NCBI RefSeq assembly: GCF_012273895.1
Contig: NC_052125.1
Span: 372,001-436,000 of the forward strand
Length of the DNA: 64,000 bases
Reading direction: 5' to 3'
From: Zerene cesonia
Taxonomy: Eukaryota; Arthropoda; Insecta; Lepidoptera; Pieridae
Under the pieces are notes generated by a model. That model did not search any database and was not told the origin of the DNA. It saw only the letters and a list, made by a program, of their open reading frames with translations. The position numbers and the translations under genes are program-made. Within the stretch, counting starts at the first letter, position 1. Each line of letters starts with the position of its first letter. This document shows, piece after piece, positions 10,466-24,500 of the stretch.

Positions 10466-12302
10466 GATACTACTTTCTTTACACATCCAGTTTTGAACAC
10501 ACACACAGCATAATGTGGTCTCTGACCTTGTTTTGCACGCGGATGTTTCTCATTCATTTACGTTGAGTATTTCCTTCTTTGATAAGTGATTTTTTTAGTG
10601 TAATTTGTTTCGAATAAAACATAATGTATTCATTTATATCCAACTTTTAGTCATGGAATTCGTTTTTTATTGTTTTTAAAATAATGTTCTTATATCTGCC
10701 AGCTGTTATGCATTTTTATTATTTTTTGCAAGTATGAGAAAAATAAAATCTCAAAGTCTTAATGTATATTTTCATGAAGTTTATTTCATTTTTAAAAAAG
10801 AAAAATTAATACAAAGTTATATGTTACAAGTACATAATTTATTGACATTTAAAATCCAGTTAAAGTAATTATAAGATTTATTCAACATATAAAATTACGT
10901 TAATTTCCTTTGGAGAAATCTATGGCCAGTTGCTAATGTTTACTAAAATTATTTTCTCAGTTTCTATGCCGTTAATATAACAAAATTAATGCTTGCATGC
11001 TTCATTATGAGCGAGTTTAATTGTTGTAATTGCCTAAATTGGGAGAAAGAAAGGGGGTTATTTTTTATCTATCATTCTTTTACCAAATAGCATACCTACC
11101 ATCAGATTTACAGATTAAAAAACAACGTATTTAAATACGTTAAATAATCATCTGATTGATGGATTTAAAAAAAAATGGAAAGTTTCAAAATTTTGCGACT
11201 TATCGCTTCGAATTTACTTTTTTAAAAAGGGACTAAATGTCACAAGCGCGTGGAAAGGGCAAATGTAAAAATGCATACATTTTAACCAAATAACTTGCTT
11301 GATACAGGGGTCAATTACAATTAAATCTCGTAATCTTAATTAGTTAAGTGAAATTTTGGTAAATAATTGAGGACGTTGCGTGCTTTAACGTTATGTGTGA
11401 TGTTGAGTTTCTTTTTTTTAATTTTTGCGTGACTATGGTCAGTCGTATAGAACAAAAGTATGTGACGCTGCAACTGATACAAGGAAAATGTACGTTGTCC
11501 CCAACATATCTTAGAAATGGCGCTAAATTGAACTAAATCTGTTGAATTGTCATTTTTGACTACTTCTAGGGTCGTGTTTTATTTCTATCAGTGTACATTT
11601 TAATTGTTTTATATGTCGAATGCTATTAAAGGTGATGAATATTATACTAAAAGTTACATTAATAAACGAATATTATTCTAAAGGTTATACTGAAGCGACA
11701 GTGACTACACCCATCATTTCAGAGATAAGTTAGTTAGTTTATGATTTGTTACAGCGCCATCTGGTGTAAAATTAACAAGACATTGTCATTGATACAATTT
11801 TTAGATTTCCGTATTCAAAAAGTAAAACAGGTCCTTTTTCTAAGACTTCGCTGTCCGTTTGTCTGTCTATCTGTCTGCCCGTCCGTCACCAGACTAATAG
11901 AGATTAAACAAGGGTAGCTGGTGTAGCATAAATTTGATGGATGACTATTTTTTTTGGAGATTCTCTTTATTATATTTATTTTACGGAATCCGACTAACAC
12001 TTGACCGATTTGCTGGCTAACGACTCTGAATGTGTTAAAGTAGCTGATAAAGTCACGGGTAAGCTAATCAGAATATATCCAGCACTTATGAGACTCGCTA
12101 TGAACATTATATTGTTATAGATAGTCATATATTAAGATTCAGTGTGTATATTTAGGATTAGATAGGCCGAATTAAAAGAACACATTGGTATCTTAATAAA
12201 AATATGACATCAAAATCGGTTCACCCCGTATACAGTTCTGAGATAACAAACCCAAAAAAATATAGCTGGATTGAAAACACCTTTTCCGAAGTTGAAAATA
12301 AG

Positions 12303-12489
12303 GGAAGTCCCGAGTCCCCTACTGGGGTATGGGGCAGATGATGTACATCTGTTTCACTGATCGGTTTTTCTTTAGGGACAAGTGTGTCCTGACCGAAACA
12401 TGTTTTTTTTTGGGCGTCCCCACTGGGAATTGAACGCAGGACCCCTCGGTTCGACGCTTAGGCGTTAACCACTGTACCAAGGGGGCAGT
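12303..12489 (-). mobile_element. SINE-2 copy
   Basis: Minus copy with both the tail (gaagtcccgagtcccctact) and the tRNA-like head (ccactgtaccaagggggcag). Confidence 0.65.
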
Positions 12490-12829
12490 CAAGTTGAAAA
12501 TAGATTGTCTTTATTTGTTTTTATTCCTTTTTTTAACAAAAATCTTACGAATGTACGAAAAACAAAATACATTTTACAACAAGTGATTGTTAAAACTGGT
12601 TTTAAAGGTCGCTATTGAAATATCAATGTCATATGCTGGTGGGATTTTAATATAGTAAAACAAATTACATATATTTCTGTATTAATAATACAAAGCTGAA
12701 GGGTTCGTTCGTTTGAACGCGCTTATCTTAGGAACTAGTGGATTGATTTTTAAAAATTCTTTTACCCTTGAATATGCATGATTTCTGTGATATATATATA
12801 TATATATAGTACAATAATACTAGCTGCAC

Positions 12830-12999
12830 CCGGCAAACACTGTTCTGTCTTACTCTTATCATTTAGGGGTATAAAAAATAGATGTTGGCCGATTCTCATA
12901 GATACCGGATAAGCATAAAAAATTTCATCAAAATCGGTCAAGCCGTTTCGGAGGAGTATGGCAACGAAAACTGTGACACGAGAATTTTATATATATAGA
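12830..12999 (-). mobile_element. Helitron-like family C
   Basis: Family C, read on the minus strand, starts TCTA...ATAAAATTCTCGTGTC and ends GTTTGCCGGGTGCAGCTAG. This copy is complete. Confidence 0.72.
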
Positions 13000-13079
13000 T
13001 TATTAAGACAAAACTTTTGTATTTTTTAAGTTTTTAAAGTCGGTCAAATCGAGTCAGCAATAAGCATGTTAAAAGGTTC

Positions 13080-13202
13080 TTCATCATTATCATCAGCCCA
13101 TACATGTTCCCACTGCTGGGACACAAGCCTCCTAAGACAGGCCATAGTCCAGCATGGACAAGTACAGGTTGGCAGATGTCACATGTCCTCGAACTTGTTA
13201 AA
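13080..13202 (-). mobile_element. SINE-1 tail fragment
   Basis: catcattatcatcagcccat, followed by the SINE-1 3' body, about 120 bp. Confidence 0.6.
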
Positions 13203-13278
13203 TTGTAATAAAACCTAATATGTGCTATTTGTACAGCAAACTTTATACAAATCAGTCCATCCGTTTCCGCGTAATAAC

Positions 13279-13452
13279 ACGGTTTCACCCGCGTAAGTCC
13301 GTATCCCGTAGGAATATCGGGATAAAACGTTGCCTATATGTTATTCCAGCTGTCCAGCTGTCTACGTACCAAATTTAATTGCAATCGGTTCAGTAGTTTT
13401 TGCGTGAAATAGCAACAAACACACACACACATTCATATGATATTAGTAGGAT
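13279..13452 (-). mobile_element. Helitron-like family A, lacking its CTAG end
   Basis: Begins inside the 3' hairpin (cacggtttcacccgcg) and runs to the 5' end at tattagtaggat. Confidence 0.72.
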
Positions 13453-13620
13453 AAGATTTGATGGACAATGATGCAGCAAATCTTAGATGATTATGTAACG
13501 AATCTAGCAATTATTTTTAAATTATAGAGGGAAATAAGGAAATGACTTATCATCTCCATTTATCTTGCATAAGCTGCTAAGTTAAATTTCATATCGGTTC
13601 TTATCCTATCCTATCCTACT

Positions 13621-13784
13621 TCCTACTAATATTATAAATGCGAAAGTTTGTAAGGATGTGTGTGTGTTTGTTGCTCTTTCACGCAAAAACTACTGAAACG
13701 ATTGCAATGAAATTTGGTACGTAGATAGCTGGACAACTGGAATAACATAAAGGCTACTTTTTATCCCGATATTTCTACGGGACG
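13621..13784 (+). mobile_element. Helitron-like family A, 3'-truncated
   Basis: 5' end tcctactaatatt to tttctacggga; the hairpin end is missing. Confidence 0.72.
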
Positions 13785-14949
13785 GGTTAGTAACATTAAA
13801 TTTCCATAAACTGTATATGCATCAGTAACTCTGTCTGTCTCTTCTTTACGCCTAAACGAATAAACCGATTTGAATTAAGAACCGAAGTATTGAACCAAGA
13901 CAAAGCACTTCATTTTTATAAGTGGATGAATGAAAGAATAAATGAAAAATTCTTAATTCTGTCTTAATTCAATCTAGGATACATTTAAAAACTCAACTCT
14001 CATTAGCAATGCTTCATCGCTGGCAGCGTTCTCTAGCAACCAAGAGATTGGCTTTGATTCCTGGTTAGGATTATGAATTATTATGAATATTATGAATTAT
14101 GAGTTTAATAGGTTTGTGAACAAAGTCCAAGGGTAATAGCGGTCAATTAAATGATAAAAAATGGTTGCCCTTTTTTCGACACATTTTTCGAAGGTGGGGG
14201 GGGGGAGTCCTTCATTGTTCTCATTTTTCAAAAATGGAACTAAATGAAAACAATTTCTTATTAAACCGATGCTTACTCGAATTTAAAATATCCTCCCTTT
14301 TTAGGGACGTCGGTTGCATAGCTCTAACTTGCAAATAGCGACTTATTAACTTATACAATGTATTAACTGTAGACAATGCGTTTATTTTATAAAAATCCGT
14401 AACTGTGTCACAGAATAAAGGTTAGCGACATTTGAAGACGTAGAAATGCAAAAATATGCAATCTTATTATACTTACTCATAAGAGGGATTGTACATTGTA
14501 ATTTTATGTAATAATTTTCAGATCGTTAGTCCCAAATTTAGATATATCCCCTAGTACAACTGACAAATTACCTACAATTATCATACGAACCGTTTTATCG
14601 TGACGCTAAATTCCAAATGGTGCCCTCTAGACTTAAAACATTAAAATAGCAAAAACATGATACAATACTGTTTTATTATCTACATTTTTATTATATTTTT
14701 ATACCATAATCATGGATGTTATTTAATTGTCTAATAAACAAGTCAGTCACGAAATAAGTTAATTGGACACATACTTACGGTGTATGTCGTCGAGTGTGAT
14801 TTTTTTTTCTACAAATTGCTAGTGGCCAGTTTGAATTTTTTTTTTATTTACCCTCAACATTTATTCAGCCAGTGCTAAACAATTAAACCAAATAGCAATA
14901 CCATGACGTAACAAAAAAAAAATCTTGAATTAAAAAAATAGCTGTCAAA

Positions 14950-15174
14950 ATGGAAGACATAGAATCCCACCACAGTGTACCGGATGGATGTGAAAAAATA
15001 ACAATATTGTTCATATTAAGGACAGCATTTCACGTGTTGTGTTTTACTCTTTGCAGCGCTGTGGCAATTTGGGGTTTTACAATTTGGTATGAGGTGTTTT
15101 TAATGGATACCCAGGATCCCATGTTACTGAATTTGAAATACTTCCCGCTGATGTATTGCACCAATTGGAATTAT
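14950..15174 (+). CDS. AIG1-like gene, alternative first exon A
   Basis: 75 codons from ATG to donor TAT|GTGAGT, phase 0. It encodes a short polar N-terminus, then RTAFH, a hydrophobic helix (about residues 25-50), NLKYFP and the C-T-N-W-N-Y end, where Thr71 is the predicted catalytic threonine. It shares R-T-A-[F/Y]-H, A-V-x2-W, I-W-Y and N-L-K-Y with exon B at equivalent positions, so the two arose by duplication. Joined to the common exons it gives 303 residues. Confidence 0.82.
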
Positions 15175-18100
15175 GTGAGTATTTTTATTACCCCCTAACA
15201 TGCAGAATGGATGATGTATGATAACGATCTTCTTTGTCAACATTACAATATATGAATAGGTACTTAAAATGCAAATTGACATGATTTGAAAACGGCAACT
15301 ACAGAGTTTCTTGCCGGCTACAGAGAAGACTCTGTAGAAACTGCTTTCCGAACCGGTGGGAAATGGTTACAATATTAATCTATGGATTACGATTTATGAC
15401 GATGCAAGAACTTCTTAAAGTGTCTTGTTGAATAAATAAATATTTGTTCGAGATAATATAAAGCAGGGGCATTTATTATAGAGGAATACTGAGTTTATTG
15501 TAATTGGTCCCTGGACATAATTTGTGAAATGTTACAAAAATACACATCGAAAGTTTTTTTTCTATATGTAAGTTAAAACAATATATACCGATTGGGATCG
15601 TGACAAAGAGGGATTGTTAGTTAAAACCACAGATAACCAAATACCACAGATAATATTCGTTAAAAAATACAGATTATACGATATAGTGTTCCACTCACTG
15701 CCTCCAAATTCAACTACACCGCAATAAATAAAAAACAAATAATTGTTAGTTTTTTCTTGTTAATTGTTAATATAATCATATTTAATGCTTTATAAATATA
15801 ATATTCATGCTGATATTGGATCTCGTTATTACTAATACGTTAATAATGAATCCTACTTTACGTAAGTACATATGCCTCTTAATGGAAAAAAGTTTTAAGC
15901 CGAAATAACACGCAATTTCATAATAACAATAAATAACAATATTTAAATACAAACGTTACTTGATGGATCCGGACGCTAAAACACATTAGCAAAAACACTA
16001 ACAATTATCTCAATTGTTAGTGTTTTAAATAAATGTACTAAAAATACAGCGGGGAATGATGAAAATAAATTAATTTTATTCGTCGACTGGCAATGTATTC
16101 TATACAGTAATATAGTAAAATTAAAAAGTAATACGTTCATAATAAGTTAAAGTTTTTATAATCATTGAATTACATCGTTTCAAATTTCATTGTTCGTAAT
16201 AAATTCATACGTTTAGAGTCAACTTAAGTAAAACAAAGATTTTTTTATTGTATCTCTCACTATATCAAGTTTGAGGAATAATTTATCTGCACATTTATAA
16301 CCAAAAATAGCATATGAATAAATCAGTAAATAATACAAATTTAAAATTAAAAAAAGGTACAGTGAATACGCCACATTATTTAAAAATAATAATAATAGAA
16401 CGCTTACATTAATTTATAATAATATCCATTCGAAATTAATTGTTATAAACTCCAAAGTGCGGATACCTATATAATATTCATGTTTTATTTTTTTATAATT
16501 GAATGAAACACGCGTAGAAATCATTAAAGAGGTTTACCTCTACACAGATACACGCGAATAATATCATGGCAACGCGTTTTTTTTAAAACGTTCCATTTTT
16601 AAAATGTGGCGCGAAATTGTATATACTTTTTCAATGTTATGAAATTTGGAATGTCAAATCGAACTGTGATTTTGTGTTTTTATTCATATAAGCAGTAATA
16701 AGTGTTTTTATATAGATAGGATATAATTATTTATGCGTTAATAATGGCAGACGTAGAAACTGGCTTGCCTAGTGTATCGAGTGTTGAAAGAAGGTGTAGT
16801 TTTCATTTGTTTGTTAGGACCGCCTATCATTTGTTATATTTTTTGGGGCATAATGCAGTCTTGTGCTGGGCCATGTACATATGGTATAAAATTGGTGACG
16901 CATCCACGAAGCACCCAGTAATACAGAATCTAAAATACTTGGCGCCTGCTTTTTTCACTAATTGGAATTTTGTAAGTATTATTTGTATTTCTTTAGTTGA
17001 TTTCCCGCGACTATATTATATTTTTTTGTTTTCAATTGGTAAATAAAGACTTTTTGAAACCGATATTATACTGACCGATTAATCGAATTTTATTGTATGA
17101 ATCGCGTTTAAAATCTGTCCATAAGCAATATTCTTATTTTGTTCAATTTATAAAATCACCAGCTGCGCTCCGCGGTTTCAGCCGCGTAAGTACATATCCC
17201 GTAGGAATATCGGGATAAAAAGTTGCCTATATGTTATTCCAGCTGTCCAGCTATCTACGTAGCAAATTTCATTGCAATCGGTTCAGTCGTTTTTGCGTGA
17301 AAGAGCAACAAATACACACACCTTACAAAATTTTCATTTATGATATTAGTAGGATTACTAGGATAGGATTTAAGGCAAATAAAATATAACTATAGTGAAA
17401 TGCAAAAATTATTAAGCTAATCGAGCCAAAATATCGTTTTCTTATATAATTCCCGATGGGTTAAAATCAATTGTTGAAATAAAAAAACAGCTTGACTCCG
17501 TGAATAATTCATGATTTAAAAATGACATTGCAGTTACCTTCTAAGGTCCTTCACTTCGATATTTAATTCGATAGGATTAAAACAAAATTGATCCTATATG
17601 ACTATATAACATAGTAACTAACTATTTAGTACTATGTGGTATATAAGGCACTTGAAAGTATAACACTTCTGTGACAAACATGGTTAAAAAGAGTTACATA
17701 ATCTTAGGGAATTCGGACAAAATCTAAGGGAATTTATTATTTATTTGTAATATTTTACAATGTTTACCGCGACCGGTTTAATGACATAATAATTTCGTTA
17801 TAGCTTTAGGTAGCGTGATTTTAATTTATGAAATATATTTATATCATATATATATATATCATATTTTAATCAATTAAAATATTAGATGTCTGTATAATGC
17901 ATGTATTAGGTTTGGTTAAGTTAGGTTTAGGTTTAAGACATTTATTCCTATTAAGATATAAAGTCACTTAATTATTAACACGAGATAAAATTTAGAACAT
18001 TGATTAGATTTTTGCACATGATTTAGATTAGGAAATACATAATATTACTAGCTGCGCCCCGTGGTTTCACCCGAGTATGTCTGTATCCCGTAGGAATATC

Positions 18101-18557
18101 GGGTTAAAAGTTGACTATGTGTTATTCCAGTTGTCTAACAGTCTACGTACCAAATTACTTACTACTTACGTTTTTTTAAGTGTAACAAACACATCCATCC
18201 TCACAAACTTTCAAATTTATAATATTATAGCAGGATAGGATAATACTGTCGCGGACGTATACTAACCAGTTCCCTTGACCCCTTCACTAAAGCGGCTCGT
18301 CGGAACATAGCGGGGTTTTAGTCGGTAGGAATCCGACATAACCCACGGCCTCTTTCCCGGGGGGGGCGTGGGTATGTATGTAAGATTTCCCCACTATGAA
18401 AAAAAGATAGGTTATTACTATTATCCAAGATGTATATCCATTCACAGTTTATCCCTTCTTTCCAGCTGTCGATCCTTTCCTTATGCTCAGTTGTTAACTA
18501 TGACATAAAAAAACTCGTTGAGCGGTGATACAAAGTTAAAATATATAACACAAAAAA

Positions 18558-18591
<34 letters not shown>

Positions 18592-21500
18592 CAAAAAAAC
18601 TACACAACACACGTCATATAGGCTTTAAATAACCTAGATGAGATTGACTTTAAATAGGACTACGTATGCACTATGTAATTTCATCCATAAAAGCTAATAA
18701 TAAAACGCTGGAGATTTTGTATGATTGAACGTGCGCATCTCAGGAACTGCTGGGTCGAAAAGGTTTACCTATGTATTATACCAGCTGTACGCAGACAACT
18801 TGCAACAGCCTTAAAGTGTCTAAAACTAGACCATATATAAATGATCGATGATGAATAACTCGGGAGATATTGGCTTTCAAACATAGAGGCCTATAAAATT
18901 TTCCTTACCCTTCCCAGTAGAGGCGTAAGGTCTGCAATTGGCCTTACGCCTCTCCAAATGTTCATGGGCGGTGGTAGTGCTTACCATCAGGCGACCCACC
19001 AGCTCCATTGCCGGCTATAACATAAAAAAAGAAATAATTTGGGATTCTGTCACAATCTTATCAATGTATATGTACGGGCTAGCCGTACATCCTGATTCAG
19101 CGCTTTATACGACCGTCTTCAATTATGACTTATTAAGTCAGTCTGCAATAGCGACTCGTGTAAGTCGCTCGGGGTTATATATCATCATATCATTAATCAT
19201 TATATCATCAAATATCAATATACGAGCATCATATCAAGCAAGAGTGAAGAACTTCATCACCTATTTGCGTATTAATAGATCACTACAATTACATTGTATA
19301 CGATAAATATAGATTTAATTTCTTTATAAATCTTATGTACTCACAACTCAGGGTCGATCGAGAGAGGAATTTGCCGCGATAATATCCAGTCTCGTATTAC
19401 GTGGAATTTTATACAAATAACGACGTTACCGTGTATGAGAATTACATGTAATTTTGTTACTATTTATTGTTTTTTTTTTTGTTGTCTTTGACGGATCTAG
19501 AATACAACATCCATAGAGAAGAAAAACCGAGATATAAAGAAAATATCTTGACAATGAATATAAAAAAAGTTAGAAAACAGATTATAGATATTAGGCATCA
19601 CGGTAATTTTACAAAATTTATTTTTGTATGTTCGTATCGTTTTCAAGCAAAAACCATTGGACTCCCAATTTCAGTTCTATCTTCATACCAAATTTTGTCA
19701 AAATCGGTTCAGTGGTTTCGGCGTGAAAGCGCAACAGACAGACAGACATAGTTAGTAGGGATGTATGCTAGTATGTAACCGACTCCTTTAGACTTGATTT
19801 CGATGAATTATAAATGTGCACATTTAATTCAAACTACTTACACTTATAGGTGACAATACAATAGTTTCCTTATATTACTTCAATTTAATGATATTTTGAT
19901 CAAGATTTAAAACAGTTTTAGGAAACGTATCTACGACTATGTATGTATCCATTTGGTGAAAATAAATATCTTAATTTTATCTCCAGATTCTGAGAAAGAC
20001 TTCTACTTATGTTTCTATCTTATTTTTCACTCGTAAGAGCGTGATAATCCTACTATAATAATATTATAAATGCGAAAGTTTGTAAGGATGTGTGTGTGTT
20101 TGTTGCTCTTTCACGCAAAAACTACTGAACCGATTGCAATGAAATTTCGTACGTAGACAGCTGGAAATAACATATAGGCCCCTTTATACCGAGATTCCGA
20201 CGAGATACGGACTTTTACGCGGGTGAAACCGCGGGGCGCAGCTAGTATTTTAATATGTGCAAATGATAGTAATATAAAGCGTTACAAGTAAACGTGATTT
20301 ATATTTATATTAAACACGTGCGCTATCATTGCCTTATGACTAGGATAATCTTGATATATCTTGATATATATTATGTGTCACGTTGTTTGTCCGCGATGGA
20401 TTCCTAAACAACTCAACCTTTCATTTTTCAAATTTTCAAATTTATACACCATGTGCAGTTTGATCCAATTTAAAGATAGGATAGTTTATATATCGATATA
20501 TATCGATAAATGGCTATCCGGGCGGAGCCGGGACGTGCAGCTTGTTATATATAAAATCCACCTTTAGCTTTATTGTTTTTGTACTGATATAGTGTAGAGA
20601 TTTTAATGAGTTTAGTAGAATATGCTCTAGGACATACATACCGTTTTAAAAACAATACTTCCAAATACAATGTTATCACATAAACTAAGTCGCCCTAATA
20701 GCTTTAGTTTAGAAATTAAAAACTTTTTAACGGATTTTAAACGCGATTTATTCATTATATTATTAACCCGACGTTTCGAACACTTTACAGCGAGCGTGGT
20801 CACGGGGAGACTGAGATGTTATATGTCTTGAAGGTCATACAAAAATTGTTTTTTGTGAACTACCTCCACCTATTTCGCAGTTGGTATGTGGAGTATTTTA
20901 ACCAACTGCGGAGAAAACTCCGTTAAAAAGTTTTTAATTTCTAAATGTATAATACTCGCGCAAAATCAAACACAAGAAAATACTAAGCTTTAGTTTAGTC
21001 TAGCTGTTGCCCGTAGCTTCACACGCGCGGTCTTAATAAATTTTCATAGTACAATCTTAGATCCCCTATTTCATCCCCTTGGGGATAGAATTTATCAAAA
21101 TCCTTTCTTAGCGGATGCCTACGTCACTACATCTATCTGCATGGCAAATTCTAGCCCGATCCGTCCAGTGGTTTGGGCTGTGCGTTGATAGATCACTATG
21201 TCAGTCAGCCACTTTTGAGTTATATATATTTAGACAAACTGTCATTCAGTCTTGACTTTTTAAGATATCTGTATCACGGATAACACAATAAAATACTAGT
21301 GCCTTTATATTTAGGATATATTATAATTTATGATAATTATTTCCTACAAAAACGACCCATATCCCTAGGATATGTACCACTACAGATTATATAATTATAT
21401 TTAAATATATATAGTAAATAGAAATTAATGACTCAAACACCATTCAAAATCGTAAAATAAATAAATACTATAAGCGCTACCCACTCATCTATTTGAACTT

Positions 21501-24500
21501 TGAAGTTGATAAAAACTGCATCAAATCTCACCAATTTCATATCAAATAGAAAAAGAATCACGCCATTTGGGTGAAAAACCCAGATAGATCGAATAACTAA
21601 ACAAAAGCATAAATGCGTTTGAATCGAGAACATCTCGACAAATAAGGGATTAGTGAGTTTTTCGATTCTTTAAAATTTTCTCATTTATAAAGCACTAGTA
21701 CACAGATATTATAAATGCGAAAGTTTGTAAGGATGTGCGTGTGTTTGTTATTCTTTCACGCAAAAACTACTTAACCGATTGCAATGAAGTTTGGTACGTA
21801 GACAGCTGGACAAGTGGAATAACATATAGGTAACATTTATCCCGATATGTCTATGGTATACGGACTTACGCGGGTAAAACCGCGGCGCGCAGCTAGTAAT
21901 ATATAATTGATATAAAAAATTATCCGTCCCGCGGTTTCACCCGCGTAAGTCCGTATCCCGTAGGAATATCGGAATAAAAAGTTGCCTTTATGTTATTCCA
22001 GTTATCCAGCTGTCTACGTACCAAATTTCATGGCAATTGGTTCAGTACTTTTTACGTGAAAGAGTAATAAACATCCATACATCCATACAAACTTTCGCAT
22101 TTATAATATCAATAGGATAATATTATTATAATTAAAATTCAACTATTTATAAACACGGAATTCTAAAAACTGGTTCATTTCAAAATTTTATGGACTTGTA
22201 ACAACTTATGACGTACATAATGTATATAAAAACAACATTTAAACCTGCTTGATATTCCGAATGCATATTTACCATTGACACAAGAAAATCTATCATTCAA
22301 CTAATATTATAAATACAAAAGATTGTATGGATGTTTGGATGAGAAATATTTTTCTATTCTTTCAAAAAATTTCTCATTTATGAAAAGCATTCCAATGCTA
22401 TAAAACTAAAAATTAAATTTGGATGTTTGGATGTTTATTCCTCTTTCTCGCGAGACGTTTAACTGTATGATATTTGAAGACGTATCAGAGCATAGATTAT
22501 ACACTTATATACTGGATTAGGGTCTGGATTAGCACATAGGATACTTTTGGCAAGCGCTTCCACCGCCCATAAACATTCGCAAGGCGTAAGTTCGTTTGAA
22601 GACATTACGCATCTTAATATAGAATGCCAACTTTTAAAGAAGGGGTAAGGAAGGGACTGGGAGAGGTCGGGAAAAGGATACGGGCCTCTCGCTCCCCCAC
22701 TCACCGAATTAAGCATAGTAGCATTGGCATTACTATTTCACGCCGATATTCTGTGAATAATATATAGGCAACTTTTTATCCCGATATTCCTACGGGATGC
22801 GGACTTGCGCGGCGCATCTAGTAAAACATAAATAATTACTGTGAGATAACTTAACTAAAATAATTAAACTTAACAGAATCACAACTTCAATATTAACTAC
22901 ATGTAGGTGCGTTGTTTTTCTGAATATTTAGATTTTAAATAATACCTATACTAATATTATAAAGCTGAAGAGTTTGTTTGTTTGAACGCGCTAATCTCAG
23001 GATATACTGATCCTATTTTAAAAATTCTTTCAGTGTTAAATAGCCCACTAATTGAGGAAGGCTATAGGCTATATATGTACTACGGGCGAAGCCGGGGCGG
23101 ACAGCTAGTTAGAAATAAAACGCGATGTTTAAACAAATATTCACAAAATAACAATTTCTTCATACGGAAGTAGAATATTATTCGCATATTGCGATATAAA
23201 TGAAGGTCCATTTATATAATTATGATGTTATCTTGCACTAGCTTACCATCCGCGGCTTCGCTCGCGTTGTCGAAGCAAAAGGAGGCAGTCCGAGGGGAAC
23301 TATACGGGAATACCTTAGGACTTATGTAGAATTCTCGTGTTATAATGTTAGTTACCTTACTCCTCCGAAACGGGTGGACCAATTGTAATATAATTTTGTG
23401 TGCATATCGGGTAGGTCTGAGAATCGGCCAACATCTATTTTTTATAACCCTAAATGATAAACAGCGTTTGCCGGGTTAGCTAGTGTTAATATAAAAACGA
23501 TCTTATGTTTTCAATGGTCTTAAATTATCTCTGTACCAAATTTCATTAGTTCATTTGTTTTGGCGTATTTAAGAGACAGACAGACAGAGTTCGTATTTAT
23601 AACACTAGTTTTACGCTCGTGGCTTAGTCCACGTTCCCGTTCCCGTTGGATTTCCGGGATTAAACCTATGGCATTTCCCAGCTCTCAAGTTATCTTGCTC
23701 AGAAATTTCATCCAAATCGGTTCAGTGGTTTAGGCGTGAAGATGAGACAGACAGACAGACAGAATTTATCATTATATATTAATAACAATTTGCTATTGTA
23801 ATCTATACATTCGTATTTATGGATTCATAATCTAGGTTAAACTTGTGACCTAGACTCAGATTATTTATGCTTAATTATAGCTATTCTTTTGTTTATAGAC
23901 ACAACAATTGAATTGTTAATGTTAATAAAACTAGGAAGTCTATTTAAAAGTATAGGAAAATACTTAGGTTTCATCTATTTTTGATGTTTTAATAGACGAT
24001 TTGACACTATTCAATCGATTACAAAAAAGAGCATATCAATTGAATTGTATTTTTTGTGTTTGTAACCTCTTAACGTTTTATTGGGTGAACCGATTTTCAT
24101 GATTCTTCTTTTATTTGAAAGCTGCTGCCTCCTGTGTGGTCTCATTTAAATTTGGTTTACTTCTGACTTTGATGGGGGTTTAATTTTTGAATAATTAATC
24201 GTTAATGTAAATTTTCATCTGTTATTTATAATTAGGAAACCATGAATTATAGGTATATCAAAATCACAAATGCGATCGTTGTTTTTTGTCACTTTCTCAC
24301 TCCCAAAACGGCTAAACCATTTTTATGAATCTATGCTAACAAGTAATGTTTGTAATGAGAAAACTTAATATGCAAGTTAAAATAGTATTCCTAACTGGAT
24401 AATACAGTTTAAGTATATTCAGCGTCACATGGTTTCACCTGCGGAACTAATAAGTTAAAAACCTGAGTTTTCCCTCATTATATCAGCTACCTACTAATTA

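Larger units (their letters stand above)
10470..14949. other. Intergenic region between the divergent Osiris-like and AIG1-like genes
   Basis: Bases 10470-11800 and 13800-14949 are AT-rich with no recognisable gene. 11810-11990 is a repeat shared with 31300-31540. Individual repeats are listed separately. Regulatory sites for exon A should lie just upstream of 14950, but I see no TATA/initiator pair there. Confidence 0.4.
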
